From positions 1 to 51,827 of the forward strand of contig DATNPK010000062.1 in the NCBI GenBank assembly GCA_036703275.1: a stretch of 51,827 nt of DNA. The letters are read 5' to 3'. The stretch is from Coleofasciculaceae cyanobacterium (lineage in GTDB: Bacteria > Cyanobacteriota > Cyanobacteriia > Cyanobacteriales > Xenococcaceae). The notes beneath the pieces were generated by a model, which was not told where the DNA came from, did not search any database, and saw nothing but the letters and a program-made list of their open reading frames with translations. Position 1 is the first letter of the stretch. Every line of letters begins with the position of its first letter. Made by a program: the position numbers and the translations under genes. Positions 7,447-16,657 of this stretch are shown here, piece after piece.

Positions 7447-9153
7447 ATCGACACTATATACGGTAAATATAAAGGATTAAAACCAAGTCAGCTCAAGCAG
7501 CTAAAAAAATTTTATCATCAGAAACTTCCTGGAGATATTATCGTTACCTCAGAGTTTGCTCAAAGGCTAGCTGCGATTAGTACTGACATCAATCAACCTG
7601 TCTGTATTTATCTCAATCGTCGAGGACAGGTAATTCGAGTCGGGGTAGGGAATGCTCATGAAACTCAAATTCCTCCTTTAGAATTACCTCGCTATGGTGC
7701 TAAACGTCTTTCAGGAATTCGCTGTATTGCAACCAAGCTCAAAGCAGAACCACCAAAAGAGTCGAGCTTAACCGCTATGGTGCGCCAGAGATTAGATGCT
7801 TTGGCTTTGATTACTCTCACTGGTACAGGTAAATTCAAACGGGGTGGTGGGGCAACGGGCTATGTTCGGGATACCTATTTGGCTCATTTATTACCCCAAT
7901 CAGAAGCGACTTTAGCAGAACAAAAATATTGGTCGGTATCTGCGCCGATGACTCTAGATGCCTTAAGTGGTCAAGATTTGCTAGCCTTAGTTGAAGGTTT
8001 AGAAGCCGAGTTTGAACGAGAATATGTTGCCCAACAGGTAGATGTAGAACACGATCGCGTGGTTTTAGTTGGCTTGAAAGTCGATAATACCGAAGAACAA
8101 GAATTTGAAGACCGCTTAAATGAGCTGCTGGGATTGGTAAACACCGCCGGAGGAGAAGTACTACAAACGATCCGCCAAAAGCGATCGCGCCCTCATCCTC
8201 AAACCTTAGTTGGTGAAGGTAAGGTACAGGAAATTGCTCTACGGGTACAAACTTTGGGTGCAAACCTGGTAGCCTTTGATCGATCGCTTTCCCCTGCCCA
8301 AATTCGCAACTTAGAAAGCCAGTTTGGAGTACGGGTAGTCGATCGCACCGAAATTATTTTGGATATTTTTGCTCAACGCGCTCAATCCCGCGCTGGTAAA
8401 CTACAAGTAGAGTTAGCTCAACTAGAGTATATGTTACCCCGTCTGGTAGGTAGAGGTCAGGCGATGTCTCGTCTGGGTGGCGGTATTGGGACGAGAGGAC
8501 CTGGTGAAACTAAGCTAGAAACCGAAAGACGGAGTATTCAAAAGCGGATTGCTCGTTTGCAGGCAGAAGTCAACGAATTACAGGCACATCGTTCGCGGAT
8601 GCGCAAACAACGCCAAAAGCAAGATGTCCCTAGTGTGGCGATCGTCGGTTATACCAATGCGGGAAAATCAACTTTAATTAATGCTTTAACTAATTCTGAA
8701 GTATACGTAGCCGATCAGCTATTTGCTACCTTAGATCCCACTACCCGTCGCTTATCCATACCCGATGCTGATACGGGTGAACCTCGAAATATTCTGTTAA
8801 CTGATACGGTTGGCTTTATCCAACAGCTACCACCACCTTTAGTAGACGCTTTTCGTGCCACGTTAGAAGAAGTTACCGAAGCAGATGCCTTAATTCACGT
8901 AGTAGATCTATCTCATCCTACCTGGTCAAACCAGATCCGTTCAGTGATGGAAATTTTAGGTGAAATGACGATCGCTCCTGGCCCTATATTACTCGTGTTT
9001 AATAAACTAGATAAAGTTGGCAGCGATACTTTAGCTAAGGCTAAAGACGAATTTCCCCTAGCTTTGTTTATCTCTGCTGGCGATCGCCTAGGACTAGAAA
9101 CCCTTCGTCTGAAGTTATCTTTACTAGTTGATTTTGCCGGTGTAGGAGGGTAA
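7447..9153 (+). CDS. hflX: GTPase HflX (ribosome-splitting), start codon uncertain
   Basis: Ribosome-associated GTPase. The obvious ATG at 7777 gives 458 residues, but the frame upstream encodes another ~110 residues of typical cyanobacterial HflX N-terminus (TIYGKYKGLKPSQLKQLKK, FAQRLAAISTDINQPVC, NRRGQVIRVGVG). No ATG, GTG or TTG lies in frame there. Alignment puts the start at ATC 7447, which has a GAGG eight bases upstream. Either ATC is used or the start codon has been lost. In full-length numbering the HflX signature GTRGPGETKLETERR is near 348-362, the P-loop GYTNAGKST near 401-409, and DTVGF near 453-457. The coding sequence is otherwise intact (568 residues from 7447). Confidence 0.88.
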   Translation: MDTIYGKYKGLKPSQLKQLKKFYHQKLPGDIIVTSEFAQRLAAISTDINQPVCIYLNRRGQVIRVGVGNAHETQIPPLELPRYGAKRLSGIRCIATKLKAEPPKESSLTAMVRQRLDALALITLTGTGKFKRGGGATGYVRDTYLAHLLPQSEATLAEQKYWSVSAPMTLDALSGQDLLALVEGLEAEFEREYVAQQVDVEHDRVVLVGLKVDNTEEQEFEDRLNELLGLVNTAGGEVLQTIRQKRSRPHPQTLVGEGKVQEIALRVQTLGANLVAFDRSLSPAQIRNLESQFGVRVVDRTEIILDIFAQRAQSRAGKLQVELAQLEYMLPRLVGRGQAMSRLGGGIGTRGPGETKLETERRSIQKRIARLQAEVNELQAHRSRMRKQRQKQDVPSVAIVGYTNAGKSTLINALTNSEVYVADQLFATLDPTTRRLSIPDADTGEPRNILLTDTVGFIQQLPPPLVDAFRATLEEVTEADALIHVVDLSHPTWSNQIRSVMEILGEMTIAPGPILLVFNKLDKVGSDTLAKAKDEFPLALFISAGDRLGLETLRLKLSLLVDFAGVGG

Positions 9154-9201
9154 AAGGAATCAGGCAAGAGTTAAAGATTTAAAGATAAATTGACAGTTTT
9201 T

Positions 9202-9327
9202 TTAAGCTGCAGGAATGTTTCTTTCAGCGACGATTATAGTGCGATCGCCTTGAGCCAATTCGGCAAATTCTCTAAGCTTTGGTTGTTTAAGTAGAAATAG
9301 TTTACCAGGTGGTAAATCACAGCTCAA
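9202..9327 (-). pseudogene. Short gene fragment, 41 codons, unknown family
   Basis: A minus-strand frame from TTG 9327 to TAA 9202 reads PPGKLFLLKQPKLREFAELA then a HIP1-encoded QGDR and TIIVAERN. Composition is protein-like, with regular hydrophobic spacing. It is too short and lacks a convincing start, so I read it as the tail of a lost gene lying between hflX and the NYN gene. No family is recognised. Confidence 0.3.
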
Positions 9328-9376
9328 TCATGATTAACGAGCTTAAAATAAAATTCAATTTCGCTACTTCTGAAAA

Positions 9377-9952
9377 ATGAATTTTCAAAATTTACCACAA
9401 TATTTATTACCCCAAACTGTATCTAGCACGGGAGCAATCTTATTAGATGTAGAGAATTTTCCTTTAAAATTAGACTTGGCACAGCATTTAAAGCCATACT
9501 GCAAATACGATATTACCATCAAGTTTGCAGTAGCAAATTGGCAAAATAGTAGCATTTCTAAACTGGACAAATATTTACATCAGCAAGGATATCAATTAAT
9601 CCATGTGCCAAAAGAGCAAAATGCTGCTGATGCCCAAATTTTAACTTTAGGTGCTGCTTTACAATTTAATTATCCCCAGGTAAAAGAATTAGTTGTTTCT
9701 CACGATGCTATTTTTAATTATTTACACCAAACTCTACAAAGGCAAGGCTGCAATACTTGCAAAGTTTATCAGGAGGCAGGAAGTGTTTATGTTGATGATT
9801 TTATTAGCGATCGCAACTCAATAATTACCAAAATCTCTAATTATATTCAAACGCCAAAGATCGAGCAGGAAATACAAACTAAAATAGAGCTAACTTTAGT
9901 TGAGCTTAGCCAAAAATCTCAGCAAAAGGTGACTTCATCACGGTTATCTTAA
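9377..9952 (+). CDS. NYN-domain (PIN-like) putative ribonuclease, probably shortened at its C-terminus
   Basis: The product is 191 residues. A NYN/PIN-like fold is indicated by the acidic first strand ILLDVENFPL (D24, N27), the central QNAADAQILTLG (D85) and VVSHDAIFNYL (D110), which would form a Mg-binding acidic centre. Family members are RNases or act in RNA regulation (compare LabA/DUF88); the substrate is unknown. The stop is TAA at 9950-9952, but the same frame continues open to 10114 with protein-like sequence ending NTHYLFLKRLPK. The intact ancestor was therefore probably 245 residues with a small C-terminal domain. The catalytic domain itself looks complete. Confidence 0.75.
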   Translation: MNFQNLPQYLLPQTVSSTGAILLDVENFPLKLDLAQHLKPYCKYDITIKFAVANWQNSSISKLDKYLHQQGYQLIHVPKEQNAADAQILTLGAALQFNYPQVKELVVSHDAIFNYLHQTLQRQGCNTCKVYQEAGSVYVDDFISDRNSIITKISNYIQTPKIEQEIQTKIELTLVELSQKSQQKVTSSRLS

Positions 9953-10114
9953 GAATTCAAAGTTAGGCATCAAAAAACTATATCTAAAGCTTTAAAAGAT
10001 AACAAATTATCTAAGTCTACGTTGGATTTTATTCAGAAAAGCTGCGCTAACAAAATTAATATCGAAATTAAAAACAATACACATTATTTATTCCTAAAAA
10101 GGTTGCCAAAATAA
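9953..10114 (+). pseudogene. In-frame readthrough tail of the NYN gene
   Basis: Directly after the TAA at 9950-9952 the same frame runs 53 codons to TAA 10112-10114. It is a helical, lysine-rich stretch (RHQKTISKALKDNKLSKST, then CANKINIEIKNNTHYLFLK) with the helix-helix-strand look of a small RNA- or DNA-binding domain. The reading suggests a single nonsense change cut this domain off. Domain identity is not recognised with confidence. Confidence 0.45.
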
Positions 10115-10176
10115 TTTTTATTTTAATTTAGTGTGTAGTTAAGAATATTAATATTATATAAGTATGCAATATTGCC

Positions 10177-10791
10177 TTATTTTATTTGTCTTTTCTCTTC
10201 ATACGCAGCTAAATCTTCTCGTTCAATATCGGGTAAATTGTGTAATGCTTCATCCCAAGTGGTATAAGATTGCAGTGATTTAACTACTTTGGGCAGAGGT
10301 TCAGCAAAGATATGCTGGCAATCAATTTCTTCAGGAAAGTTAATGCTGTAAGCTAGTTGTTCTTGTGGCGGATTAAATTGAGCATTAACTCCGGGCTTAT
10401 TTCCTCTTGCATCCAGACGATACCAACCATATTCGGCAAGATACACTGCATTCAATCCATGAAGAGAATAAGGCGCACCATTATCAAAAACACTTAACCT
10501 TTGGTAACAAAAGCCAGCAGGAATAGAATTAGCCCGCAGCAAAGCAGCGAGTAAATGACTTTTGGCAAAGCAATAGCCAGTTTTGTGTTGTAATACTTCT
10601 GAGGCGCGGCAGGTAACGGGATTCATTTGGAAATCGCTACTGTGATCGATGTTGTCCCTCACCCATTCAAAACAAGCTTTGACAGTAGTATTTACGTTTG
10701 AGGTTGCTAGCTGTTGAGATAGTTGCAGGATATTGGCGTGTTGCCAGTCGATGATTTCGGTTGCTGTTAAGTATGCAAGCATTTTAATCAA
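10177..10791 (-). CDS. Transglutaminase-like protease-fold protein
   Basis: The product is 204 residues. The transglutaminase core carries a full Cys-His-Asp triad: C74 in HKTGYCFAKSHLLAALLRA, H111 in YSLHGLNAVYL and D127 in WYRLDARGN. Such bacterial proteins are usually peptidases or amidases of unknown substrate. A second Met at residue 4 is an alternative start. No signal peptide or membrane segment is seen, so it is probably cytoplasmic. It stands alone, with a palindromic repeat upstream. Unlike the transglutaminase remnant at 50 kb, it is not next to an ATP-grasp gene. Confidence 0.85.
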   Translation of the reverse strand: MIKMLAYLTATEIIDWQHANILQLSQQLATSNVNTTVKACFEWVRDNIDHSSDFQMNPVTCRASEVLQHKTGYCFAKSHLLAALLRANSIPAGFCYQRLSVFDNGAPYSLHGLNAVYLAEYGWYRLDARGNKPGVNAQFNPPQEQLAYSINFPEEIDCQHIFAEPLPKVVKSLQSYTTWDEALHNLPDIEREDLAAYEEKRQIK

Positions 10792-10798
10792 TAATAAG

Positions 10799-10915
10799 AT
10801 CCATAGATGAACGCAGATAAAGCGATGCAGCGGACGCGATATGCTTTAGGACGTAAGGAGCTAATCCTTTAGGAATCCGTGATAGACTGCATCAAGAACA
10901 CAGATGGAGTTATCT
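10799..10915. repeat. Interspersed palindromic repeat, variant copy
   Basis: It contains ATATGCTTTAGGACG, TAATCCTTTAGGA and AACGCAGATAAA, words shared with the copies at 32.8, 35.8, 43.2 and 43.5 kb. It fills most of the 301-base gap between the transglutaminase-like gene and the PlsY/PEP fusion. Confidence 0.5.
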
Positions 10916-11092
10916 GTTGGTAGTGTTGATTGAAGGTTTTAAATGATTTGATATTTTTTCCTCATCAATATCAAAGGAATAAAGACAAAATTTGTCAACT
11001 CTGATTAATTAAATATAGATACAATAGGTCAGTACAATCATCAACCTGATAAATTTAGACAAGCATCTTTATTCGATGATTATAGATCGACC

Positions 11093-14029
11093 ATGAACCT
11101 GACACCAATCTGGGGTTCGCTAACCGTTTTTACGCTCTGTCCTTTATTGGGCGGAATTCCTTTAATAGACTGGATCATGTATACTATTACCGGTCGTCAG
11201 TTGAGCAAGCTAGGAACTGGCAATATCTCAGTATCAGCAGCTTTTTATCATGGCGGTAAACTGGTAGGAGTTTGTGCTGTACTATCCGAAGCAGCCAAAG
11301 GAATTATTGCGGTGTTATTAGCGAGGGCTTTTTTTGCTACGGGTTCAGTTTGGGAAATTATTGCCATCATTGCTTTAGTGATGGGGCGTTATTGGATTGG
11401 CAAAAGTGCAGGAACAACTAACGCTGTGTGGGGCATCGTGGCTCATGATGCGATCGCAGCTGGACTAGTATGGTTAATTAGCTTAATTAGTTTTACAATT
11501 ATTCGCGATCGCACCTTGGGTAAATATGGTGCATTAGTTTTACTCGTAACGATTATTAGCTTGCGTCATCCCAATCAACCAGAATATGCATTTGTTATCT
11601 TTGCTTTGGCGAGTTTACTAGCATGGATCTATCAAAATATACCAGATGATTTGAATTTGGCTGCTACTTCAGACCAATCCAGTAATAGCAAAATGTTTCG
11701 CTTTTTTCAGGGAGATAAAAATATCATTACTTTAGATAGAAAATTAAATCCTAGTCAAGTCGGTGCAAAAGCAGCTAATCTTGCCTTGCTGAAACAGCGG
11801 GGATATGCTGTGGCGCAGGGATGGGTGTTGCGTCCTGGCGACGATATTAAAGCTTTAGTGACCAACCTCGAACCCTCCCCTAAATCTCCTTTAATTGTTC
11901 GTTCTTCTGCCATCGGGGAAGATTCTCAATCTGCTTCGGCTGCCGGGCAATATATTAGTATTCTCAACGTTACTAGTAAAGAAAAATTGCAGTCAGCGAT
12001 CGTTGAGTGCCAAGCTTCCTATCTCCAAAGCAATGCGGTAGAGTATCGTCGTCAAAATCGTCAAGCCGAAGCATCGATGGCAATTTTAATTCAACAGCAG
12101 ATTAAGGGCATTTATAGCGGGGTTGCTTTTAGTCGCGATCCTGTAGATCAGCTCAACGATACTGTAGCTGTAGAAGCTTTACCAGGTAAAGCTAGTAAAA
12201 TTGTCTCTGGTAAGTTTACGCCTCAAAGATATTGTGTTGCTATCCCCGAAGCTTCTTTATCGGAGCGAGCAGATAATATTCCCATTACCGTTACTCGAGA
12301 AAATGTTCGTGGTGAAGATGCCATAACCATTCCCGCAGAAATAATCGAATCGGCAGCAATTATAGCTAGGAAAATGGAAGACTTATTTGAAGGAATACCT
12401 CAGGATATTGAATGGACTTATGACGGGGAGAAACTCTGGTTGTTGCAGGTACGTCCCATTACCAACTTACAGCCGATTTGGACCAGACGGATCGCAGCTG
12501 AAGTTATTCCTGGCAAAATTCGCCCTCTTACCTGGTCGATTAATCAACCTCTTACCTGTGGCGTTTGGGGTAAGGTGTTTACCATTGTATTAGGCGATCG
12601 CGCTAAAGACTTGAACTTTGAAGAAACTGCTACGCTGCACTTTGCCAGTGCCTATTTTAACGTCACTCTGTTGGGAAAGATCTTCCGTCGCATGGGTTTA
12701 CCCCCTCAAAGCCTGGAATTTTTAACCAGAGGTGCAGAATTTACTAAGCCTCCTCTTTGGTCTACGCTCAAAAACTTGCCTGGACTATGGCGATTGTTTA
12801 AACGAGAATGGAGCTTAATCGAGCATTTTGAGCGCGATCGCCTGAAGCTGTTCACTCCAATTCTCGATGCGATCGAAGCTCAAGCGGTTACCGAATTGTC
12901 CCCAACAGAAATAATTGACCGAATCAATACTCTTTTAGAATTACTGAATAAAGCGACTTATTATAACATCCTTGCTCCTTTGAGCTTGGCAATCCGTCAA
13001 GCAGTTTTTCAAGTAGCCGACACTGAGTTAGATCGTAGTCAAATACCAGAAGTCATTGCCACTAGTTCTTTGGCCAGGGTAGCATCGGAAGCTCGTAAAC
13101 TATTAGCTACCGAACAAATTACTCTAGATTCCAGCGCTTCTCTATTTGCTCATATTGCCGAAAATTCCGAAGGAACAGGCGTTATGGAACGATTTAATCT
13201 CTGGCTAGATCAATATGGCTATCTCAGCGAAGTGGCAACCGATATTGCCGTTCCTCGTTGGCGAGATAAGCCAGGTATTCCCAGACAAATGTTTACTCGG
13301 TTTTACTTTGATGCTCATGGCGCAAAAATAGCTCAATCATCTGCTCAAATCTCTCCTCAATCATGGAAAGCAAAGCTAGTCCAAAACCGACTGAACCTTA
13401 AAGGTCAAGTAGGGGAAACCTATAATAAACTACTGGCAAATTTACGCTGGGCTATTGTGGCATTAGAGCAACAATGGCTAGCTCGTGGTTTAATCACCAA
13501 TGTGGGAGACATATTTCTGCTCGAGCTAAAGGAGATAGTTGCTGTCGTTGAAAATACTGATAGCAGCTTAAGTCAAAAGCTTCCGCAGCTAATTAAAACT
13601 AGAAAGCGACAGTGGCAAACAGCCAAAAAATTAATTCCTGTGCCGAAACTGGTCTATGGTAAACCCGATTCTTCGATTTGGAAAGCTCCAGTAATTATCG
13701 ACTCTCAGTCTAAATTTAAAGGAATTGGTGCTAGTTCTGGTCAAGTAGAAGGAGTAGTTAAAATTGTCTCTAGCCTACAGCAGGCTGAGAATATTAACAG
13801 TCAGACTATTATTGTTGTTCCATATACCGATGCTGGCTGGTCGCCGATTCTCGCTCGCGCAGGAGGCTTGATTTCTGAGGTAGGAGGTCGTCTGTCTCAT
13901 GGAGCAATAGTCGCTAGAGAATACAACATACCTGCGGTGATGGATATTCCTAATGCTACCCAGCTATTTCATGATGGTCAACAGGTAAGATTGAATGGTC
14001 AAACGGGAATAGTAGAAATATTAAAGTAA
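11093..14029 (+). CDS. Fusion: PlsY-like membrane domain plus PEP-synthase/rifampicin-phosphotransferase-like enzyme
   Basis: The product is 978 residues. Residues 1-185 are hydrophobic with PlsY-like landmarks (LGGIP 19-23, LSKLGTGN 37-44, EAAKG 66-70). The expected PlsY motifs GSGNxGxTN and HxxPxFxxFKGGKGVAT are replaced by GTGNISVSA and MGRYWIGKSAGTTN, so acyltransferase activity is doubtful. Residues ~205-460 form a PPDK/PEP-synthase ATP-binding domain (GAKAANL, VRSSAIGEDSQSASAAGQY, GIYSGVAFSRDP, DIEWTYDGEKLWLLQVRPI). Residues ~465-885 are a long helical middle, and ~890-978 a swivelling phosphohistidine domain with H936 in GGRLSHGAIVAREYNIPAV. The order ATP-middle-His matches rifampicin-phosphotransferase-like proteins. 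A membrane-tethered ATP-dependent phosphotransferase is inferred; its substrate is unknown. Confidence 0.85.
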   Translation: MNLTPIWGSLTVFTLCPLLGGIPLIDWIMYTITGRQLSKLGTGNISVSAAFYHGGKLVGVCAVLSEAAKGIIAVLLARAFFATGSVWEIIAIIALVMGRYWIGKSAGTTNAVWGIVAHDAIAAGLVWLISLISFTIIRDRTLGKYGALVLLVTIISLRHPNQPEYAFVIFALASLLAWIYQNIPDDLNLAATSDQSSNSKMFRFFQGDKNIITLDRKLNPSQVGAKAANLALLKQRGYAVAQGWVLRPGDDIKALVTNLEPSPKSPLIVRSSAIGEDSQSASAAGQYISILNVTSKEKLQSAIVECQASYLQSNAVEYRRQNRQAEASMAILIQQQIKGIYSGVAFSRDPVDQLNDTVAVEALPGKASKIVSGKFTPQRYCVAIPEASLSERADNIPITVTRENVRGEDAITIPAEIIESAAIIARKMEDLFEGIPQDIEWTYDGEKLWLLQVRPITNLQPIWTRRIAAEVIPGKIRPLTWSINQPLTCGVWGKVFTIVLGDRAKDLNFEETATLHFASAYFNVTLLGKIFRRMGLPPQSLEFLTRGAEFTKPPLWSTLKNLPGLWRLFKREWSLIEHFERDRLKLFTPILDAIEAQAVTELSPTEIIDRINTLLELLNKATYYNILAPLSLAIRQAVFQVADTELDRSQIPEVIATSSLARVASEARKLLATEQITLDSSASLFAHIAENSEGTGVMERFNLWLDQYGYLSEVATDIAVPRWRDKPGIPRQMFTRFYFDAHGAKIAQSSAQISPQSWKAKLVQNRLNLKGQVGETYNKLLANLRWAIVALEQQWLARGLITNVGDIFLLELKEIVAVVENTDSSLSQKLPQLIKTRKRQWQTAKKLIPVPKLVYGKPDSSIWKAPVIIDSQSKFKGIGASSGQVEGVVKIVSSLQQAENINSQTIIVVPYTDAGWSPILARAGGLISEVGGRLSHGAIVAREYNIPAVMDIPNATQLFHDGQQVRLNGQTGIVEILK

Positions 14030-14134
14030 ATTGAGTCTTACATCAGAATTTGGGTACACTTCATCAGTAAGGAAAAGCGATGATGCTTATGTGTGTTTTT
14101 GAATTATATTAAAGATTAACCATTACATTTTTAT

Positions 14135-15178
14135 ATGTTTGCTCTGATTATCGTCGTTATCGTGGTTTTGTTTGGTTCGGCTTTTTGTTCGGGAGCGGAA
14201 GCGGCAATACTTTCTATTTCTCCGATTAAAGTAAGACAATTAGCACAATCTAAGAAGCCAGCAGCCTTAGCTCTGGCAGGTATTCGTTCCCATATCACTC
14301 GACCCATCGCCACAATTGTTATTCTCAACAATATATTTAACATTGTTGGCAGTATTATGGTTGGTAGCCTGACTACAACGGCATTAGGTGATAAGTGGTT
14401 AGGAATCGTTTCAGGAATTCTTACTTTTTTAATTATTATCTTTGGCGAAATTACTCCCAAAACCATCGGTCAACGATATGCTGAACCTATTAGTTTATTT
14501 TTCGCCATTCCTGTCAAGTTTTTAACCATAATTTTTACCCCTCTAGTTTGGCTAGTGGAACACGCCACATCCCCCTTGGTTAAACGTCAAAGCCTCCCCA
14601 CTACTGATGAAGCAGAAATTAAATTTTTAACTAATATCGGCTTTCAAGAAGGGGTGATTGAAGATGATGAAGCGGAAATGATTCAGCGAGTATTTCAGTT
14701 AAACGACCTCAAAGCTTCGGATTTGATGACACCGAGAATCATTATTACCTATCTCAAAGGTGACCAAACCTTAAACGAATGCCAGTTAGAAATCATTAAG
14801 TCTCAACACACCCGTATTTTAGTAATTAATGAAACTATTGATAACGTTACTGGCTTGGTGTTGAAAGATGAATTATTAACTGCCATGATTGAAGGTAATG
14901 GCAATCGCCAAATCTACACTCTTCAGCGCCCCGCCCACTTTGTCCCTGAAACTAATCGCGCCGATAAACTCCTCAAAGTATTTCAAGAAAATAGAGAACA
15001 TCTAGCGGTAGTGCTAGACGAATACGGTGGAGTTGCAGGAGTTGTAACTCTCGAAGATGTTTTAGAGGTTCTTACAGGAGAAATTGTTGATGAAACCGAT
15101 CGCAATGTAGACTTACAGGAAATTGCTCGTAAGAAGCGTCTGCGGCTACTCAAGTCCAGAGGAATTAATAACGAATAA
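14135..15178 (+). CDS. CNNM/CorC-type membrane protein (DUF21 plus CBS pair)
   Basis: The product is 347 residues. Residues ~1-175 form a DUF21 transmembrane domain (FGSAFCSGAEAAILSISPIK at the start and the FGEITPKTIGQRYAEP motif). Residues ~190-320 hold a CBS pair (LMTPRIIITYL and AVVLDEYGGVAGVVTLEDVL). The C-terminal CorC_HlyC domain of longer relatives is missing: the protein ends ~25 residues after the second CBS. Relatives mediate divalent-cation (Mg/Co) efflux or homeostasis, and CBS pairs usually sense adenine nucleotides. It lies on the same strand as the PEP fusion, 105 bases downstream. Confidence 0.88.
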   Translation: MFALIIVVIVVLFGSAFCSGAEAAILSISPIKVRQLAQSKKPAALALAGIRSHITRPIATIVILNNIFNIVGSIMVGSLTTTALGDKWLGIVSGILTFLIIIFGEITPKTIGQRYAEPISLFFAIPVKFLTIIFTPLVWLVEHATSPLVKRQSLPTTDEAEIKFLTNIGFQEGVIEDDEAEMIQRVFQLNDLKASDLMTPRIIITYLKGDQTLNECQLEIIKSQHTRILVINETIDNVTGLVLKDELLTAMIEGNGNRQIYTLQRPAHFVPETNRADKLLKVFQENREHLAVVLDEYGGVAGVVTLEDVLEVLTGEIVDETDRNVDLQEIARKKRLRLLKSRGINNE

Positions 15179-15221
15179 TCCGCCATATTTCTGCTTATAG
15201 GTGCGTTCGGTAGGTAAAGGT

Positions 15222-15253
15222 GGTGGGCATTTAGTTAAGCGAATCTGCCCACC
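15222..15253. terminator. Hairpin between convergent genes
   Basis: GGTGGGCA (15222-15229) pairs perfectly with TGCCCACC (15246-15253). It sits between the converging CNNM gene and aldo-keto reductase. There is no clear T-run, so termination is plausible rather than proven. Confidence 0.4.
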
Positions 15254-15268
15254 CTAAGATTTGATTAT

Positions 15269-16324
15269 TTAACTGTTTAACTGTGAATAGCGATGATTGC
15301 TAATTCGCTCAAACGTGCCATTGTAGACAAAATTTTTGACCATATCCCCTTGATAGAAATCATGGGGAAAACCAAGTTCGATCTGACTCACTTCGTCTAG
15401 CTGTTGAATTTGTGCTGTGGATAATTGCCAGTCGGCGCATTGGAGATTATCTTTGATATGAGAAACTTTTCTGGCACCAACGATGGGAATAACACCTTTG
15501 CTTAATAACCAACTTAAAGCAACTTGTGACGAACTCTTTCCTGTTTCTTGGGCAACTCGATCGACTTCTTTAGCAATTTTCAGGTTGCGATCGCTCTTAT
15601 CAATAAAACCCTCCATCATTTCATTATCTAATCTGCGTTCTTCTTTATTCTCGTTATCTTGGGTATATTTTCCTGTAAGCCAACCGCTAGCTAAAGGTGA
15701 CCATGCAGTTACACCAATATCTAAAGTCCTCGCCATTGGTAACAGGTCTCTTTCTGGAGTGCGTTGGATTAAACTATATTCAATTTGTAAACCGATAAAC
15801 TGCGTCCAACCTCTTAATTCGGCTAAAGTATTGCATTGAGAAATTACCCAAGCAGGAGCGTCGGAAATGCCGATATAAAGCACTTTTCCCGCTCTAACTA
15901 AATCGTCAAACGCTCGCATTACTTCTTCAGCAGGGGTCATAAAATCCCAAATATGCAACCATAAGATATCGATGTAGTCAGTATTAAGGCGTTTGAGACT
16001 AGCTTCTACCGACTGCACCATATTTTTGCGCTGATTACCACTACCATTAGGATTTCCATCAGCAAAACCATTAGTGTATTTAGTAGCTAAAACAACAGCT
16101 TCTCTTTCCGAAGCAACAAACTCACCCAAAAACTTTTCACTTGTCCCATTAGTATAAACATTAGCAGTATCAATAAAGTTGCCACCAGCTTCACGAAAAA
16201 CTTGATAAATTTGCTGGCTTTCTTCTTTTGATGAACCCCATCCCCAGTCTTCACCAAAAGTCATTGTCCCCAAGCAAAGTTCTGATACTCTAAGTCCGCT
16301 TTTTCCGAGTAGTTTGTATTGCAT
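15269..16324 (-). CDS. Aldo/keto reductase
   Basis: The product is 351 residues, a full-length NADPH-dependent TIM-barrel oxidoreductase. The catalytic tetrad is visible: D52 and Y57 (FIDTANVYTNG), K82 (ATKYTNG) and H124 (LWLHIWD). The cofactor-binding end is present (SWLLSKGVIPIVGARKVSHI). It matches the YajO/voltage-gated-K-channel-beta-like AKR branch. Substrate cannot be told from sequence. It is a single gene on the minus strand. Confidence 0.92.
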   Translation of the reverse strand: MQYKLLGKSGLRVSELCLGTMTFGEDWGWGSSKEESQQIYQVFREAGGNFIDTANVYTNGTSEKFLGEFVASEREAVVLATKYTNGFADGNPNGSGNQRKNMVQSVEASLKRLNTDYIDILWLHIWDFMTPAEEVMRAFDDLVRAGKVLYIGISDAPAWVISQCNTLAELRGWTQFIGLQIEYSLIQRTPERDLLPMARTLDIGVTAWSPLASGWLTGKYTQDNENKEERRLDNEMMEGFIDKSDRNLKIAKEVDRVAQETGKSSSQVALSWLLSKGVIPIVGARKVSHIKDNLQCADWQLSTAQIQQLDEVSQIELGFPHDFYQGDMVKNFVYNGTFERISNHRYSQLNS

Positions 16325-16514
16325 AATTCTCGTTTTTCTTTGATTTTTAAACTTTATATGTTCAATTTACAGAAGCCGAAAAATTTTTGCTTGAAAGCTT
16401 TTGAGCCATTTTTTGAAGATTCTTGCTCAATTACTTAATTTGCGAGCGCACTTTAAGTTTAGATGAGGTGATTATCCTATTGATTCAACCTAAGCAACTC
16501 AAAAAACTAAAAAT

Positions 16515-16565
16515 ATGCCAGAAATCAAACAAGTAATTCAAGATTACGTATCGGCATGGACATAA
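16515..16565 (+). pseudogene. N-terminal stub of a SnoaL/NTF2-like protein (16 codons)
   Basis: ATG 16515 opens MPEIKQVIQDYVSAWT then TAA. This looks like the first helix of a SnoaL-like (NTF2-fold) polyketide-cyclase-type protein cut short. The rest of the 333-base gap (16325-16657) has no coding sequence I can support; it includes one HIP1-like GGCGATCGCC near 16606. Confidence 0.35.
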
Positions 16566-16657
16566 ACGAGGGAAATATTTAATTTGTGACCAGATAAATC
16601 CTCAGGCGATCGCCATAAACCAAACAAAATTTAGCCACTCTATCATTTAGTTACTTA

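Noticed and set aside
14131-14466. Minus-strand 111-codon frame opposite the CNNM gene.
   Set aside because: Antisense shadow of a gene with clear DUF21 and CBS motifs.
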